Assembly (NCBI GenBank): GCA_013823855.1
Contig: PNMW01000058.1
Span: 62,001 to 126,000, forward strand
Origin: Lysobacteraceae bacterium
GTDB taxonomy: Bacteria > Pseudomonadota > Gammaproteobacteria > Nevskiales > Nevskiaceae
DNA: 64,000 nucleotides
Direction: 5' to 3'
Part shown: positions 52,542 to 61,837 of the stretch, in pieces
How the letters are laid out: every line of letters begins with the position of its first letter
How positions within the stretch are numbered: the first letter of the stretch is position 1
Notes under the pieces: model-generated
Databases searched by the model: none
Seen by the model: only the letters and a program-made list of their open reading frames with translations
What the model was told of the DNA's origin: nothing
Position numbers and translations under genes: made by a program

Positions 52542-53140
52542 ACGCCGCGCACGCCTCGCCCGTGGTCATGGTCATGGCAGCGGGCGCGGCAACCCGCTTC
52601 GGCAGCGCCAAGCAGCTGGCCCGCTTGCCGAACGGCTGCACCCTGGTTCGCCACGCCGCGCTGACGGCGGTCGAAACCGGCCTGCCGGTGCAGCTGGTGA
52701 TCGGTGCGCACGGCGAACTGGTGCGCGCCGAGCTGGTCGGGCTCGATATCGCCATCGTCGATGCCAGCGAATGGTGGCGCGGCATCGGCAGGTCGATCGC
52801 GCAGGGCGTCGATGCGCTGCTGGCGCGTGGTGCAGCACCTTCCGGCCTGCTGCTGAGTCTCGCCGACCTGCCGCAGGTCACCGCAGACGATCTGCTGCGC
52901 CTGGCCGACCTGCATCGCCAGTCGCCGGATCGCCTGCTGGTCTCGGGTTTCGGCGACAACCGCGGGCCGCCCTGCCTGTTCCCGGCCGATTGCCTGCCGG
53001 CGCTGCAGGCCCTCGATGGCGATGACGGCGCCCGCACCGTGGTCAAGGCACAGGCTGCGCGGATGGTGACCGTGCCGCTGGCGGCGGCTGGCTTCGACAT
53101 CGATCAGCCGGCCGACCTGCTGAAGATGCCGCGCGCCTGA
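52538..53140 (+). CDS. mocA: molybdenum cofactor cytidylyltransferase
   Basis: A 200-residue MobA/MocA-like nucleotidyltransferase, predicted to add CMP to molybdopterin for the IorB active site. The GTP/CTP-binding start VVMVMAAGAATRFGSAKQLA (MocA has the G-x-GxSxRxG type loop, here modified), the LLLSLADLPQVTADDL metal motif and DNRGPPCLFPADCLPAL are conserved. ATG overlaps the xdhC stop. The gene completes a self-contained maturation unit. Confidence 0.92.
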   Translation: MNAAHASPVVMVMAAGAATRFGSAKQLARLPNGCTLVRHAALTAVETGLPVQLVIGAHGELVRAELVGLDIAIVDASEWWRGIGRSIAQGVDALLARGAAPSGLLLSLADLPQVTADDLLRLADLHRQSPDRLLVSGFGDNRGPPCLFPADCLPALQALDGDDGARTVVKAQAARMVTVPLAAAGFDIDQPADLLKMPRA

Positions 53141-53159
53141 GCGGCGCCGGCGCGGTGAC

Positions 53160-53642
53160 TCAGCCGAGCCGCTTCTCCATGAACAGGCTCAGCGGATCGG
53201 GCAGGTAGTCGCCGAACGGCGGGCGATCCCGATAGCCGAGCGCCCGGTACAGGCCGATCGCCTCCGGCTGGTGGATGCCGGTTTCCAGCCGGGCCAGACC
53301 GATCCCGGCGTCGCTCAGCGTCTGCTCCAGCACCGCCATGATCTGCCGGGAGACACCGCAGCCGCGGCAATCCTCGGCGACGAACAGCCGCTTGATCTCG
53401 CCATAGGCTGGCGGCCCGGGCAGCCGCTTGACCGCGCCGCAGCCGACCATCCTGTCGCCGAGCCACGCGGCGACGAAGCGCACGTTCGACTGGCGCAAGC
53501 TGTCGACGCCGTCGAAGTGATTGCTCTCGGCCGGATACAGCGCGCTCATGTAGGCGTCGCTGCGGGCGATCAGCGCGGCGGCCTCGGGATCGCCGGGGTC
53601 GCCGTCCGTGATCCGCAACCGCAAAAGCGTGCCCAGCGTCAA
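53160..53642 (-). CDS. GNAT family N-acetyltransferase
   Basis: A 160-residue acetyltransferase. VGCGAVKRLPGPPAYGEIKR and LFVAEDCRGCGVSRQIMAV hold the acetyl-CoA P-loop (here CRGCGVSRQ in place of RxxGxG/A), then GIHQPEAIGLYRALGYRDRP closes the fold. No ATG or GTG is available; the TTG at 53642 overlaps the ffh stop (TTGA) and fits the expected N-terminus. Co-transcribed with ffh. Confidence 0.82.
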   Translation of the reverse strand: MTLGTLLRLRITDGDPGDPEAAALIARSDAYMSALYPAESNHFDGVDSLRQSNVRFVAAWLGDRMVGCGAVKRLPGPPAYGEIKRLFVAEDCRGCGVSRQIMAVLEQTLSDAGIGLARLETGIHQPEAIGLYRALGYRDRPPFGDYLPDPLSLFMEKRLG

Positions 53643-55006
53643 CGCCCCGGCGGGCCGAAGCCCGGCGGCATGCGGCCGGCGAGCGCGCGCATCATCTTGG
53701 CCATGCCGCCGCCCTGGAGCTTCTTCATCATCTCCTTGGTCTGGTCGAACTGGCGCATCAGCTTGTTGACTTCCTGCACCTCGACACCCGCGCCCATCGC
53801 GATGCGCTTCTTGCGCGAGGCCTTGATCAGGTCCGGATAGCGGCGCTCCTGCCGGGTCATCGAGTTGATGATGGCGACGGCGCGCTTGATCTCCTTCTCC
53901 GGCTTCACGTTCTTCAGCTGCGACTGCAGCTTCGCCCCACCCGGCAGTTTTTCGAGCATCGAGCCCATGTCGCCCATGGCTTCCATCTGCGCCATCTGCT
54001 GGCGGAAGTCCTCGAGGTCGAAGCCCTTCTTGTTCTTGAGCTTGGTCGCGAGCTTGGCGGCGGCATCGTTGTCGACCTTGCGCGCGGCCTCCTCGATCAG
54101 GCCGAGCATGTCGCCCTGGCCGAGGATGCGCGCCGCGATGCGGTCCGGATGGAACACTTCGAGTGCGCCGCTCTTCTCGCCGACGCCGATGAACTTGACC
54201 GGCTTGCCGGTGACGTGGCGCACCGAAAGTGCGGCACCGCCGCGCGAGTCGCCGTCGGTCTTGGTCAGGATCACCCCGGTCAGCGGCAGGCGATCGGCGA
54301 AGGCCTTGGCGGTGTTGGCGGCGTCCTGGCCGGTCATCGAATCGACGACGAACAGCGTTTCGACCGGATTCAGCGCGCCGTGCAGGGCGGCGACCTCGGC
54401 CATCATTTCCTCGTCGATGCCGAGGCGGCCGGCGGTGTCGACGATCAGGATGTCGGCGAACTGCAGCTTGGCGTGCGCCAGCGCGGCTTTGGCGATGTCG
54501 ACCGGCTTGTCGGCGCCGGACGACGGAAACCATTCGACGCCGACCGATTCGGCGACCACGCGCAGCTGCTCGATCGCCGCCGGGCGGTAGACGTCACAGG
54601 ACACGACGATGACCTTCTTCTTGTCGACCTCGCGCAGGCGCAGCGCCAGCTTGCCGGTCGAGGTGGTCTTGCCCGAACCCTGCAGGCCCGCCATCAGGAT
54701 CACCGCCGGCGGCTGGGCACGCAGGTTCAGCGGCTCGGCACTGCCGCCGAGCGTGGCGGTCAGCTCCTGCTGGACCACGCGCAGCATCGCCTGACCGGGG
54801 GTCAGACTTTCGGTGACCTCGGCGCCGACGGCGCGCGTCTTGACCTTGTCGATGAAGTCGCGGACCACCGGCAGCGCGACATCGGCTTCGAGCAGCGCCA
54901 TCCGCAGTTCGCGGGCGGCGGTGGCGACCTGGTCTTCGGTCAGGCGGCCCTGGCCGCGCAGGGCGTCGAGCGTGCGGGTCAGGCGGGAACTGAGGTTTTC
55001 GAACAT
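53639..55006 (-). CDS. ffh: signal recognition particle protein Ffh
   Basis: A 455-residue SRP GTPase that takes signal-peptide-bearing ribosomes to the membrane. N domain (1-90), then the G domain with GLQGSGKTTSTGKLALRL, DTAGRLGIDEEMMAE and TKTDGDSRGGAALSVRH, and the Met-rich M domain ending GGGMAKMMRALAGRMPPGF. The canonical TKLDG is TKTDG here. The usual neighbour rpsP is displaced by the molybdoenzyme cluster. Confidence 0.97.
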   Translation of the reverse strand: MFENLSSRLTRTLDALRGQGRLTEDQVATAARELRMALLEADVALPVVRDFIDKVKTRAVGAEVTESLTPGQAMLRVVQQELTATLGGSAEPLNLRAQPPAVILMAGLQGSGKTTSTGKLALRLREVDKKKVIVVSCDVYRPAAIEQLRVVAESVGVEWFPSSGADKPVDIAKAALAHAKLQFADILIVDTAGRLGIDEEMMAEVAALHGALNPVETLFVVDSMTGQDAANTAKAFADRLPLTGVILTKTDGDSRGGAALSVRHVTGKPVKFIGVGEKSGALEVFHPDRIAARILGQGDMLGLIEEAARKVDNDAAAKLATKLKNKKGFDLEDFRQQMAQMEAMGDMGSMLEKLPGGAKLQSQLKNVKPEKEIKRAVAIINSMTRQERRYPDLIKASRKKRIAMGAGVEVQEVNKLMRQFDQTKEMMKKLQGGGMAKMMRALAGRMPPGFGPPGR

Positions 55007-55152
55007 GCGATCGGCACTGCCAGTGAAGGTTGCGGGGCGTGGCGATTATGCCGGAGTGCCGTGCCTCGACTGCTGGTTGTCGCGCGGCGCACGCCGCGTT
55101 CGCGAAGAAGGACCGGCGGCGCTTCTCGCGACACCGACGACTTCAGCGCAGG

Positions 55153-55917
55153 CTAGATCACGATCTGGTCGCCGGTGCGCAAGTGCCGGTACTGCCAGCC
55201 GCTCAGCGCCACCGCGCACTGTTCGGCAATCACCGCTTCGGTGCCCGGCTTGGCGTGGGTCAGGTGCAGCATCGGCCGGTGGCGCAGCTTGACCAGTTCG
55301 TCGCGCAGGCCGATCGGCGTGAAATGGCGGGACCGCTCGGCAAGGGCGTTCTCCTGGTTCGGGAAGGCCACCTCGATCATCAGGTGATCGAGCCTCGGCA
55401 GCGCGTTAAGCGCGGTCCAGATGCGCTCGGTCGCGCAAGTGTCGCCGGTGAAGGCGAACACGCCGTCGCCGGCATCGAGGATGTAGCCGACCGCCGGCAC
55501 CGTGTGCGACACGCGAAACGCGGTGGCCGTCAGTGCGCCGATGGAAAGCCTGGTGCCGGCGACCAGCGGCGTCAGCACGATCAGCGGGTGCTCGGCATCC
55601 GGCAGCACCGTGAAGTCGGGCCAGAGGCGCCAGTTGAAGACGTGCTCGCGCAGCACCGCCAGCGTTTCGGGAATCGCATGCACGGTCAGCGGATGGTCGA
55701 TCTCGCCGAACAGGTTGTCGGCCATGAAGGCCAGGCCGCAGACATGGTCGAGATGCGAATGGGTCAGCAGCACCGTGTGGATGGCCGCCAGTTCGCCAGC
55801 CGGCAGATCGCCGACGCCGGTGCCGGCATCGATCAGCACCGCGCCATCGACCAGCAGGCTGGTGGTGCGCAGGCCGGGGCCGATCCCGCCGCTGCATCCG
55901 AGAATCCTGATCTGCAT
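55153..55917 (-). CDS. class II 3',5'-cyclic-nucleotide phosphodiesterase, MBL fold
   Basis: A 254-residue metallo-beta-lactamase-fold hydrolase of the class II cAMP/cGMP phosphodiesterase type (CpdP-like). The zinc motif HSHLDH is in TVLLTHSHLDHVCGLAF, with GDTCATERIW and LHLTHAKPG supplying the remaining ligands. Absence of a signal peptide puts it in the cytoplasm. It is inserted between ffh and ypjD and may lower cAMP, for which the cNMP-DUF1003 protein is a candidate receptor. Confidence 0.88.
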   Translation of the reverse strand: MQIRILGCSGGIGPGLRTTSLLVDGAVLIDAGTGVGDLPAGELAAIHTVLLTHSHLDHVCGLAFMADNLFGEIDHPLTVHAIPETLAVLREHVFNWRLWPDFTVLPDAEHPLIVLTPLVAGTRLSIGALTATAFRVSHTVPAVGYILDAGDGVFAFTGDTCATERIWTALNALPRLDHLMIEVAFPNQENALAERSRHFTPIGLRDELVKLRHRPMLHLTHAKPGTEAVIAEQCAVALSGWQYRHLRTGDQIVI

Positions 55918-56053
55918 GGCCGTCAGCAGTTCGAGCGAGCCCGGAATGTAGCACGGGCATTTCGCAATCCGGCCGTGGATCGTGGCCGGCCGAACACCGA
56001 TGCGGAACCGCGCCGTCGCGATGCTATCGTTCCGCATCTTCGGTGATCGCTCC

Positions 56054-56839
56054 ATGTCCCTCGCCTACAGCCTGATCGCAGCCGCCCTGTACGCCTTTGC
56101 CGGCTGGCGCGCCCTGCGCGCGCGCTTCGATCGCGAGCACCTGGTACTCACGCTCGCGCTGCTGGCGCATGCCGCCGCGCTGGGCCAGCAGGTGATCAGC
56201 GGCCCGAACCTGGTGATCGGCATCGCCGAATCGGTGTCGATGCTCGGCTTCCTGTCGTCGCTGATGCTCTGGGTGTTCTGCTTCCGGGAGCCGCTGCATG
56301 CGCTCGGCGCCGTGCATTACCCGATCACCGCGGTCTGGGCGCTGGCGCCGGCGCTGTTCACCGATCACGGCCATCCGATCCCGTTCGCCGACTGGAAGAT
56401 CGGCCTGCACATCGTCTTCTCGCTGCTCAGCGCCGGCCTGCTGACCCTGGCCTCGATCCAGGCAGTGGCCACGCTCAGCCTCGACAACATGCTGCGCAAG
56501 CCCGCCAACATGATGCTGCTGCGCCGCCTGCCGCCGCTGCAGACGATGGAGCGGCTGCTGTTCCAGCTGATCTTCTTCGGTTTCTTCCTGCTGTCGCTGA
56601 CCCTGGTCAGCGGCCTGCTGTTCGTCGACAACCTGTTCGCCCAGCATCTGGTGCACAAGACGGTGCTGAGCTTCTGCGCCTGGCTGACCTTCGGCCTGCT
56701 GCTCTACGGCCGGCTGCGCCACGGCTGGCGCGGCCGTACCGCGGTGCGCTGGGCGCTGTCCGGGTACTCGGTGCTGGTACTCGCCTATTTCGGCTCCAAG
56801 CTGATCCTCGAACAGGTGCTCGGCCGCAGCTGGTACTGA
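56054..56839 (+). CDS. ypjD: YpjD-like membrane protein, CcsA/cytochrome c assembly family
   Basis: A 261-residue polytopic membrane protein with about eight helices. SMLGFLSSLMLWVFCFREPL and FADWKIGLHIVFSLLSAGLL match the CcsA/YpjD family; histidines in HIVFS and HLVHKTVLSFCAW are the conserved ones. It is divergent from ffh and followed by corB, the standard gammaproteobacterial order. Biochemical function not firmly known. Confidence 0.93.
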   Translation: MSLAYSLIAAALYAFAGWRALRARFDREHLVLTLALLAHAAALGQQVISGPNLVIGIAESVSMLGFLSSLMLWVFCFREPLHALGAVHYPITAVWALAPALFTDHGHPIPFADWKIGLHIVFSLLSAGLLTLASIQAVATLSLDNMLRKPANMMLLRRLPPLQTMERLLFQLIFFGFFLLSLTLVSGLLFVDNLFAQHLVHKTVLSFCAWLTFGLLLYGRLRHGWRGRTAVRWALSGYSVLVLAYFGSKLILEQVLGRSWY

Positions 56840-56933
56840 TCATCGGGACGCCCGATTCAGGTTCGGGGGTTGACATGGCACCCTGCCCGTCCGCTTTAAT
56901 GCCCGGACGGGGGGTCACGAGGCCGGTTTCCAG

Positions 56934-58202
56934 TTGGATGACAAGACACTAGTTGCGCTGCTGTTCCTGCTGGTTTTCCTGCTTCTGCTGTCGGCGTTCT
57001 TCGCCGGCTCGGAAACGGCGCTGATGGCGCTCAACCGCTATCGGCTGCGCCACATGGCGAAGTCGGGGCATCGGGGCGCCAAGCTGGCGGAGAAGCTGCT
57101 GGAGCGGCCGGATCGGCTGATCGGCATGATCCTGCTCGGCAACATCGCCGTGCATTCGGCGTCCACCGCGATCGCCACCATCATCACGCTGGACCTGTTC
57201 GGCAGCCCGTGGATCGCGGCGACCACCGGCGTGCTGACCATCTTCATCCTGATCTTCGGCGAGATCGCGCCGAAGACGCTCAGCGCCCTGCATCCGGAAA
57301 AGGTCGCGATTCCGTCGGCGTACATCTACACCACGCTGCAGTGGCTGGTGTACCCGGTGGTCTACGTGGTCAACGTGCTGTCGAACGGCGTGCTGCGCCT
57401 GTTCGGCGTCAGCCCGGAAGATGCCGCCGCGCACAGCCTGTCGAGCGAGGAACTGCGTTCGGTGGTCGCCGAAGCCGGGGCGATGATTCCGGAACGCCAT
57501 CAACGAATGCTGCTGTCGATCCTCGATCTGGAGAAGGCCACCGTCGAGGACATCATGATTCCGCGCAACGAGATCGTCGGCATCGACATCTCCGAGCCCT
57601 GGGAGAAGATCCGCGAGGTGATCGTCGCGTCCAGCCACACCCGGCTGCCGGTATTCGACGGCTCGATCGACGACCTGAAAGGCATCGTTCATCTGCGGAA
57701 AGTCCTGCGCCTGACCGTGCAGGACAATCTCGCGCTCGACACCTTGATGACCCTGGTACGCGACCCCTACTACATCCCCGAAGGCACGCCGCTGAACCAG
57801 CAACTGCTGAATTTCCAGGACCAGAAGCGGCGCATCGGTTTCGTGGTCGACGAGTACGGCGACATCCAGGGCCTGGTGACCCTGGAAGACATCCTCGAAG
57901 AGGTGGTCGGCGAGTTCACGTCCGACCCGGCAACGCGGGTCAAGAACGTCTACCTCGATGCCGACGGCAGCGTGCTGGTGCACGGCTCGGTGACCATCCG
58001 CAGCCTCAATCGAAGCTTGAGCTGGAAGCTGCCGACCGGCGGCCCGAAAACCCTCAACGGCCTGGTCATGGAGCAGTTGCAGGAGCTGCCGAAGCCGGGC
58101 CGCAGGCTGGCGATCGGCGACTACCAGATCGAGATCACCGATGTCCGCGCCAATGCGATCAAGAGTGCGCGGGTGCGGCCGGTGGTGGCTTCGGTGCCTT
58201 GA
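56934..58202 (+). CDS. corB: CorB-like CNNM/CBS transporter protein
   Basis: A 422-residue magnesium-transport-linked protein. DUF21/CNNM membrane domain (residues 1-190, AFFAGSETALMALNRYRLR), paired CBS domains (205-330, DIMIPRNEIVGIDI, GFVVDEYGDIQGLVTLEDIL) and CorC_HlyC C-terminus. The start is TTG at 56934, giving MDDKTLVALL; the ATG at 56938 is out of frame. It lies 94 nt after ypjD, as in E. coli. Confidence 0.95.
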   Translation: MDDKTLVALLFLLVFLLLLSAFFAGSETALMALNRYRLRHMAKSGHRGAKLAEKLLERPDRLIGMILLGNIAVHSASTAIATIITLDLFGSPWIAATTGVLTIFILIFGEIAPKTLSALHPEKVAIPSAYIYTTLQWLVYPVVYVVNVLSNGVLRLFGVSPEDAAAHSLSSEELRSVVAEAGAMIPERHQRMLLSILDLEKATVEDIMIPRNEIVGIDISEPWEKIREVIVASSHTRLPVFDGSIDDLKGIVHLRKVLRLTVQDNLALDTLMTLVRDPYYIPEGTPLNQQLLNFQDQKRRIGFVVDEYGDIQGLVTLEDILEEVVGEFTSDPATRVKNVYLDADGSVLVHGSVTIRSLNRSLSWKLPTGGPKTLNGLVMEQLQELPKPGRRLAIGDYQIEITDVRANAIKSARVRPVVASVP

Positions 58203-58341
58203 TCGGGCAAGAAGCTTTTCTCGCGCGGAGAACTGCTTCCGCCACCGGTAGACTTCGCGTCAGGGCTCACGCAGACGCCCTGCGCACCGACGATTTCCGT
58301 CCAAGATCTGCTCCATTCCGGGTCATGCCCGACGGAGCCTT

Positions 58342-59721
58342 GTGACCGCCATTCCTGAACCTTCGACCGTGACCGCCGAGACGCAGCCCCGCCCTGCCCC
58401 GGTGTCGTTTGCCCGGGCCTTCCGTTTCTGGCTGTGGCTCGGCTTCGTGTCGTTCGGCGGCCCGGCCGGGCAGATCGCGGTGATGCATGCCGAACTGGTC
58501 GAGCGTCGCCGCTGGATTTCCGAGCGCCGCTTCCTGCACGCGCTGAACTACTGCATGGTGCTGCCCGGACCGGAGGCGCAGCAGCTGGCGACCTACATCG
58601 GCTGGCTGCTGCACGGCACCCGCGGCGGCATCGCCGCCGGAGCGCTGTTCGTGCTGCCGTCGCTGGCGATCCTGATTGGCCTGACCTGGGCTTACCTTGC
58701 CTTCGGGCAGGTGCCGGTCATCGCGGGAATCCTCTATGGCATCAAGCCCGCCGTGACCGCGATCGTCGTCCATGCGGCCTGGCGGATCGGCAAGCGGGCG
58801 CTGAACAACGCAGCGCTCTGGGCGATCGCGGCGGCCGCCTTCGTGGCGATCTTCGTGCTGCACCTGCCGTTTCCGCTGATCGTGATCGGCGCGGCCGTGC
58901 TCGGTTTCGTCGGTGGCCGCATCGCCCCGGAGCGCTTCAAGACCGGCGGCGGCCACGGCAGGGCTAAGGCCGGCAGCGCGCCCAGCCTGATCGACGACGA
59001 CACCGTCGTCGCCCATGCCGGCTACCGCACCGCGCGACTGGTCTCGGTGCTGCTGGTCGGCCTCGCGCTGTGGGCCTCGGTGTACCTCGGGCTGGTCGCG
59101 AGCCTGGGGCTCGACAATCCGATCACCCGGATGGCCGGCTTCTTCTCCGCTGCCGCGCTGGTCACCTTCGGCGGCGCCTACGCGGTGCTGCCGTATGTAT
59201 TCGAATCGGCGGTCAACCAGTTCCGCTGGCTGAGCGCGACGCAGATGATCGACGGCCTCGCGCTCGGTGAAACCACCCCCGGGCCGTTGATCATGATCGT
59301 CGCCTTCGTCGGTTTCGTCGGCGGCTGGCAGACCGACGCGCTGGCCGCAGCACTCGGCCCGGGACACCGGCTGGCATCGGCGGCACTGGCCGCCTGCGTC
59401 GCGACCTGGTTCACCTTCCTGCCGTCGTTCGTGTTCATCCTGGCCGGCGGGCCGCTGGTCGAGGCGACCCGCGACTCCTTGAGCCTGACCGCGCCGCTGA
59501 CCGGCATCACCGCCGCCGTGGTCGGCGTGATCCTGAACCTGGCGCTGTTCTTCGCCTTCCACGTGCTGTGGCCCGCAGGCTTCGACGGCCGTTTCGAGTG
59601 GCCGGCGGCGCTGATCGGCGCGGCGGCGCTGGTCGCGCTGCTGCAGGCCCGGCTCGGCGTGCCGAAGCTGATCGGCCTCTGCGCGCTGGCCGGTCTGGCG
59701 ATCGAGTTCGGGCAGCGCTGA
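58342..59721 (+). CDS. chrA: chromate transporter, long two-domain ChrA
   Basis: A 459-residue ChrA-family efflux protein. Two homologous halves: SFARAFRFWLWLGFVSFGGP with AGQIAVMHAELVERRRW in the first, and FFSAAALVTFGGAYAVLPYV in the second, each with about six helices. Exports chromate or sulfate-like anions. GTG start at 58342. It stands alone; no chrB regulator is adjacent. Confidence 0.94.
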   Translation: MTAIPEPSTVTAETQPRPAPVSFARAFRFWLWLGFVSFGGPAGQIAVMHAELVERRRWISERRFLHALNYCMVLPGPEAQQLATYIGWLLHGTRGGIAAGALFVLPSLAILIGLTWAYLAFGQVPVIAGILYGIKPAVTAIVVHAAWRIGKRALNNAALWAIAAAAFVAIFVLHLPFPLIVIGAAVLGFVGGRIAPERFKTGGGHGRAKAGSAPSLIDDDTVVAHAGYRTARLVSVLLVGLALWASVYLGLVASLGLDNPITRMAGFFSAAALVTFGGAYAVLPYVFESAVNQFRWLSATQMIDGLALGETTPGPLIMIVAFVGFVGGWQTDALAAALGPGHRLASAALAACVATWFTFLPSFVFILAGGPLVEATRDSLSLTAPLTGITAAVVGVILNLALFFAFHVLWPAGFDGRFEWPAALIGAAALVALLQARLGVPKLIGLCALAGLAIEFGQR

Positions 59722-59751
59722 TCGGCACCCGGCGACGATCGGGCCGGGCCG

Positions 59752-61122
59752 TCAGACCGCGTCCAGCGCCTGGGTCAGCCGCTGCACCGCGACCACTTCC
59801 AGATCGAGCCTGACGCTTTTCCGCGGGCGATTGGCTTCCGGCACGATTGCCCGTTTGAAGCCGTGCTTGGCGGCTTCGAGCAGCCGTTCCTCGCCGTTCT
59901 GCACCGGGCGGATTTCGCCAGCCAGCCCGACCTCGCCGAACACCACCGTGTCGTTCGGCACCGGCTTGCCGCGGAATGACGACAGCGCGGCAAGCAGCAG
60001 CGGCAGGTCGGCTGCGGTTTCCTGGATGCGCATGCCGCCGACCACGTTGGCGAACACGTCCTGGTCGCCGAGCGCGATGCCGGCATGGCGGTGCAGCACC
60101 GCCAGCAGCATCGCCAGCCGGTTGCCTTCCAGCCCCAGCGCGACCCGCCGAGGATTGCTGCCCTGGGTGGCATCGACGAGCGCCTGCACCTCGACCAGCA
60201 GCGGGCGGGAGCCCTGCCGGGTCACGGTGATCACGCTGCCCGGCACCGGCTGCTCGTGGCGCGACAGGAACAGCGCCGACGGGTTGCTGACTTCCTTGAG
60301 TCCCGCGTCGGTCATCGCGAACACGCCCATCTCGTTGACCGCGCCGAAGCGGTTCTTGACCGCGCGGACGATGCGGTAGCGGGAACCGACGTCCTGCTCG
60401 AAATACAGCACGGTATCGACCATGTGCTCGAGCACCCGCGGCCCGGCGATCGCGCCTTCCTTGGTGACGTGGCCGACCAGCACGATGGTGCAGCCCTTGC
60501 CCTTGGCATAGCGCACCAGCTGGGCCGCGCACTCGCGCAGCTGCGACACCGAGCCGGGCGCAGCGTCGAGCGCGTCGGTGTACAGCGTCTGGATCGAGTC
60601 GAGCACGACGAAGCCGGGCGTGGAGCGGCTCAAGGTATCGAGGATGGTTTCCAGCCCGGTCTCGGCCAGCACCGGCAGATCCAGGCGCGGCAGGCCGAGG
60701 CGGCGGGCGCGCAAGGACACCTGGGTCAGCGATTCCTCGCCGGTGACGTACAGCGTGCTGACCCGGCCTTCGAGCGCCGCCAGCGCCTGCAGCAGCAGGG
60801 TCGACTTGCCGATGCCGGGCTCGCCGCCGATCAGGATCACCGCGCCCGGCACCATGCCGCCGCCGAGCACCCGATCGAGTTCGCTCAGGCCGGTCGGAAC
60901 CCGCTCGCTGTCCTCGCCGCTGATCTCGTCGAGCCGGCGCACGGCGCTGCGCTCGACCGAAAAACTGCCGGCGCGCGCCTTCGGCTTCGCGGTCGTGGTT
61001 TCGACCAGCGTGTTCCACGCGCCGCAGTCGGCGCACTGGCCGGCCCACTTCGGCGCGTCGGCACCACAGTTGTTGCAGACGTAGCGGAGCTTCGCGCTCG
61101 CCGGATTCAGGGACTTGGCCAC
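59752..61122 (-). CDS. radA: DNA repair protein RadA
   Basis: A 456-residue RecA-like ATPase acting in recombination. The zinc finger CNNCGADAPKWAGQCADCGA at the N-terminus, Walker A GGEPGIGKSTLLLQ, the KNRFGAVNEMGVFAM motif special to RadA, and a C-terminal Lon-protease-like domain are all there. The frame is open to 61204 but the zinc-finger start is at 61122. Confidence 0.97.
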   Translation of the reverse strand: MAKSLNPASAKLRYVCNNCGADAPKWAGQCADCGAWNTLVETTTAKPKARAGSFSVERSAVRRLDEISGEDSERVPTGLSELDRVLGGGMVPGAVILIGGEPGIGKSTLLLQALAALEGRVSTLYVTGEESLTQVSLRARRLGLPRLDLPVLAETGLETILDTLSRSTPGFVVLDSIQTLYTDALDAAPGSVSQLRECAAQLVRYAKGKGCTIVLVGHVTKEGAIAGPRVLEHMVDTVLYFEQDVGSRYRIVRAVKNRFGAVNEMGVFAMTDAGLKEVSNPSALFLSRHEQPVPGSVITVTRQGSRPLLVEVQALVDATQGSNPRRVALGLEGNRLAMLLAVLHRHAGIALGDQDVFANVVGGMRIQETAADLPLLLAALSSFRGKPVPNDTVVFGEVGLAGEIRPVQNGEERLLEAAKHGFKRAIVPEANRPRKSVRLDLEVVAVQRLTQALDAV

Positions 61123-61152
61123 GCGCGTTCGACGGGATCGGGCAGAAGGGAC

Positions 61153-61173
61153 GGCGCAGCTTCGGGCTGCGCC
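61153..61173. other. UUCG-type hairpin between the StyC-like gene and radA
   Basis: GGCGCAGC (61153-61160) pairs with GCTGCGCC (61166-61173) around TTCGG. It lies downstream of the StyC-like stop on the minus strand and upstream of radA. No T-tract follows; it may partly separate the two transcripts. Confidence 0.45.
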
Positions 61174-61274
61174 GCCGCTGCGTCAACGCGGCCCGCTTCC
61201 GCACCGGGGCACGACGCGACCCCTTCGGCCCGGTACCGCGACGCGTGCCGCCGCCACGGCGCAGCCGGTTCGTT

Positions 61275-61757
61275 TCAGTTCGACGCCGGCTTCAACGGCG
61301 CGCGCAGCAGCACGATCACCGCGGTGATCAGGGTCACCGCACCGACCACCGCCGGAACGAAGGCCAGCGCACCGGCCCAGTTGCCCTCGCCGAGGCGATT
61401 GCCGCCCAGGGTCAGGCCGTGGTTGTAGCCGAACATGCTGAACAGGTAGAAGCAGAAATTGCCCCAGATCGCGATCAGCACGCCCCAGCGCACGGTCCTG
61501 GCGCCGCCATCAGCGAGCGCGAACAGGCGCACCACCATACCCAGCACGATCGCCATCATGCCGTTCAGCAGCATGCCCAGGTGCACGGCGCGCCAGCCCG
61601 CAGCGGTGCCCGGCAGGTCGTATTCGATGAACAACGGCACCGGCGAGAACGAGATGCCGCCGAGCATCTTGAAGGTCAGCATGAAGCCGCCGAGCAGCGC
61701 CACCAGCAGCGCCGCCAGTCCGTGCTTGATCAGTGCCGCTGAAGTGATGCCGGTCAT
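61275..61757 (-). CDS. styrene oxide isomerase (StyC)-like heme membrane protein
   Basis: A 160-residue protein with four predicted transmembrane helices. It resembles StyC, the integral-membrane heme b enzyme that turns styrene oxide into phenylacetaldehyde: IEYDLPGTAAGWRAVHLGML matches the StyC helix-1/2 region, and NGMMAIVLG, IWGNFCFYLF and GGNRLGEGNWAGALAFVPA match further on. His59, Asn65 and Tyr104 fall exactly one residue beyond the StyC His58 (heme ligand), Asn64 and Tyr103 (catalytic) as I recall them. No styrene monooxygenase genes are near, so the natural epoxide is unknown. Divergent from the metal-dependent hydrolase gene 80 nt away. Confidence 0.8.
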   Translation of the reverse strand: MTGITSAALIKHGLAALLVALLGGFMLTFKMLGGISFSPVPLFIEYDLPGTAAGWRAVHLGMLLNGMMAIVLGMVVRLFALADGGARTVRWGVLIAIWGNFCFYLFSMFGYNHGLTLGGNRLGEGNWAGALAFVPAVVGAVTLITAVIVLLRAPLKPASN

Positions 61758-61774
61758 CCCCTGTTCCCCTTGAG

Positions 61775-61803
61775 TTGATTTCGCCAGAACGCTGGCCTAG
61801 ATT
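61775..61803 (+). promoter_or_regulatory. candidate promoter for the metal-dependent hydrolase
   Basis: TTGATT (61775-61780) and TAGATT (61798-61803) are spaced by 17 bp, 35 nt before the ATG at 61838. GTTAAC (61806-61811), a palindrome just downstream, could be part of an operator in this divergent region. Confidence 0.5.
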
Positions 61804-61837
61804 AAGTTAACACTGTTCTTCGATTGTGAGGGGCGCC

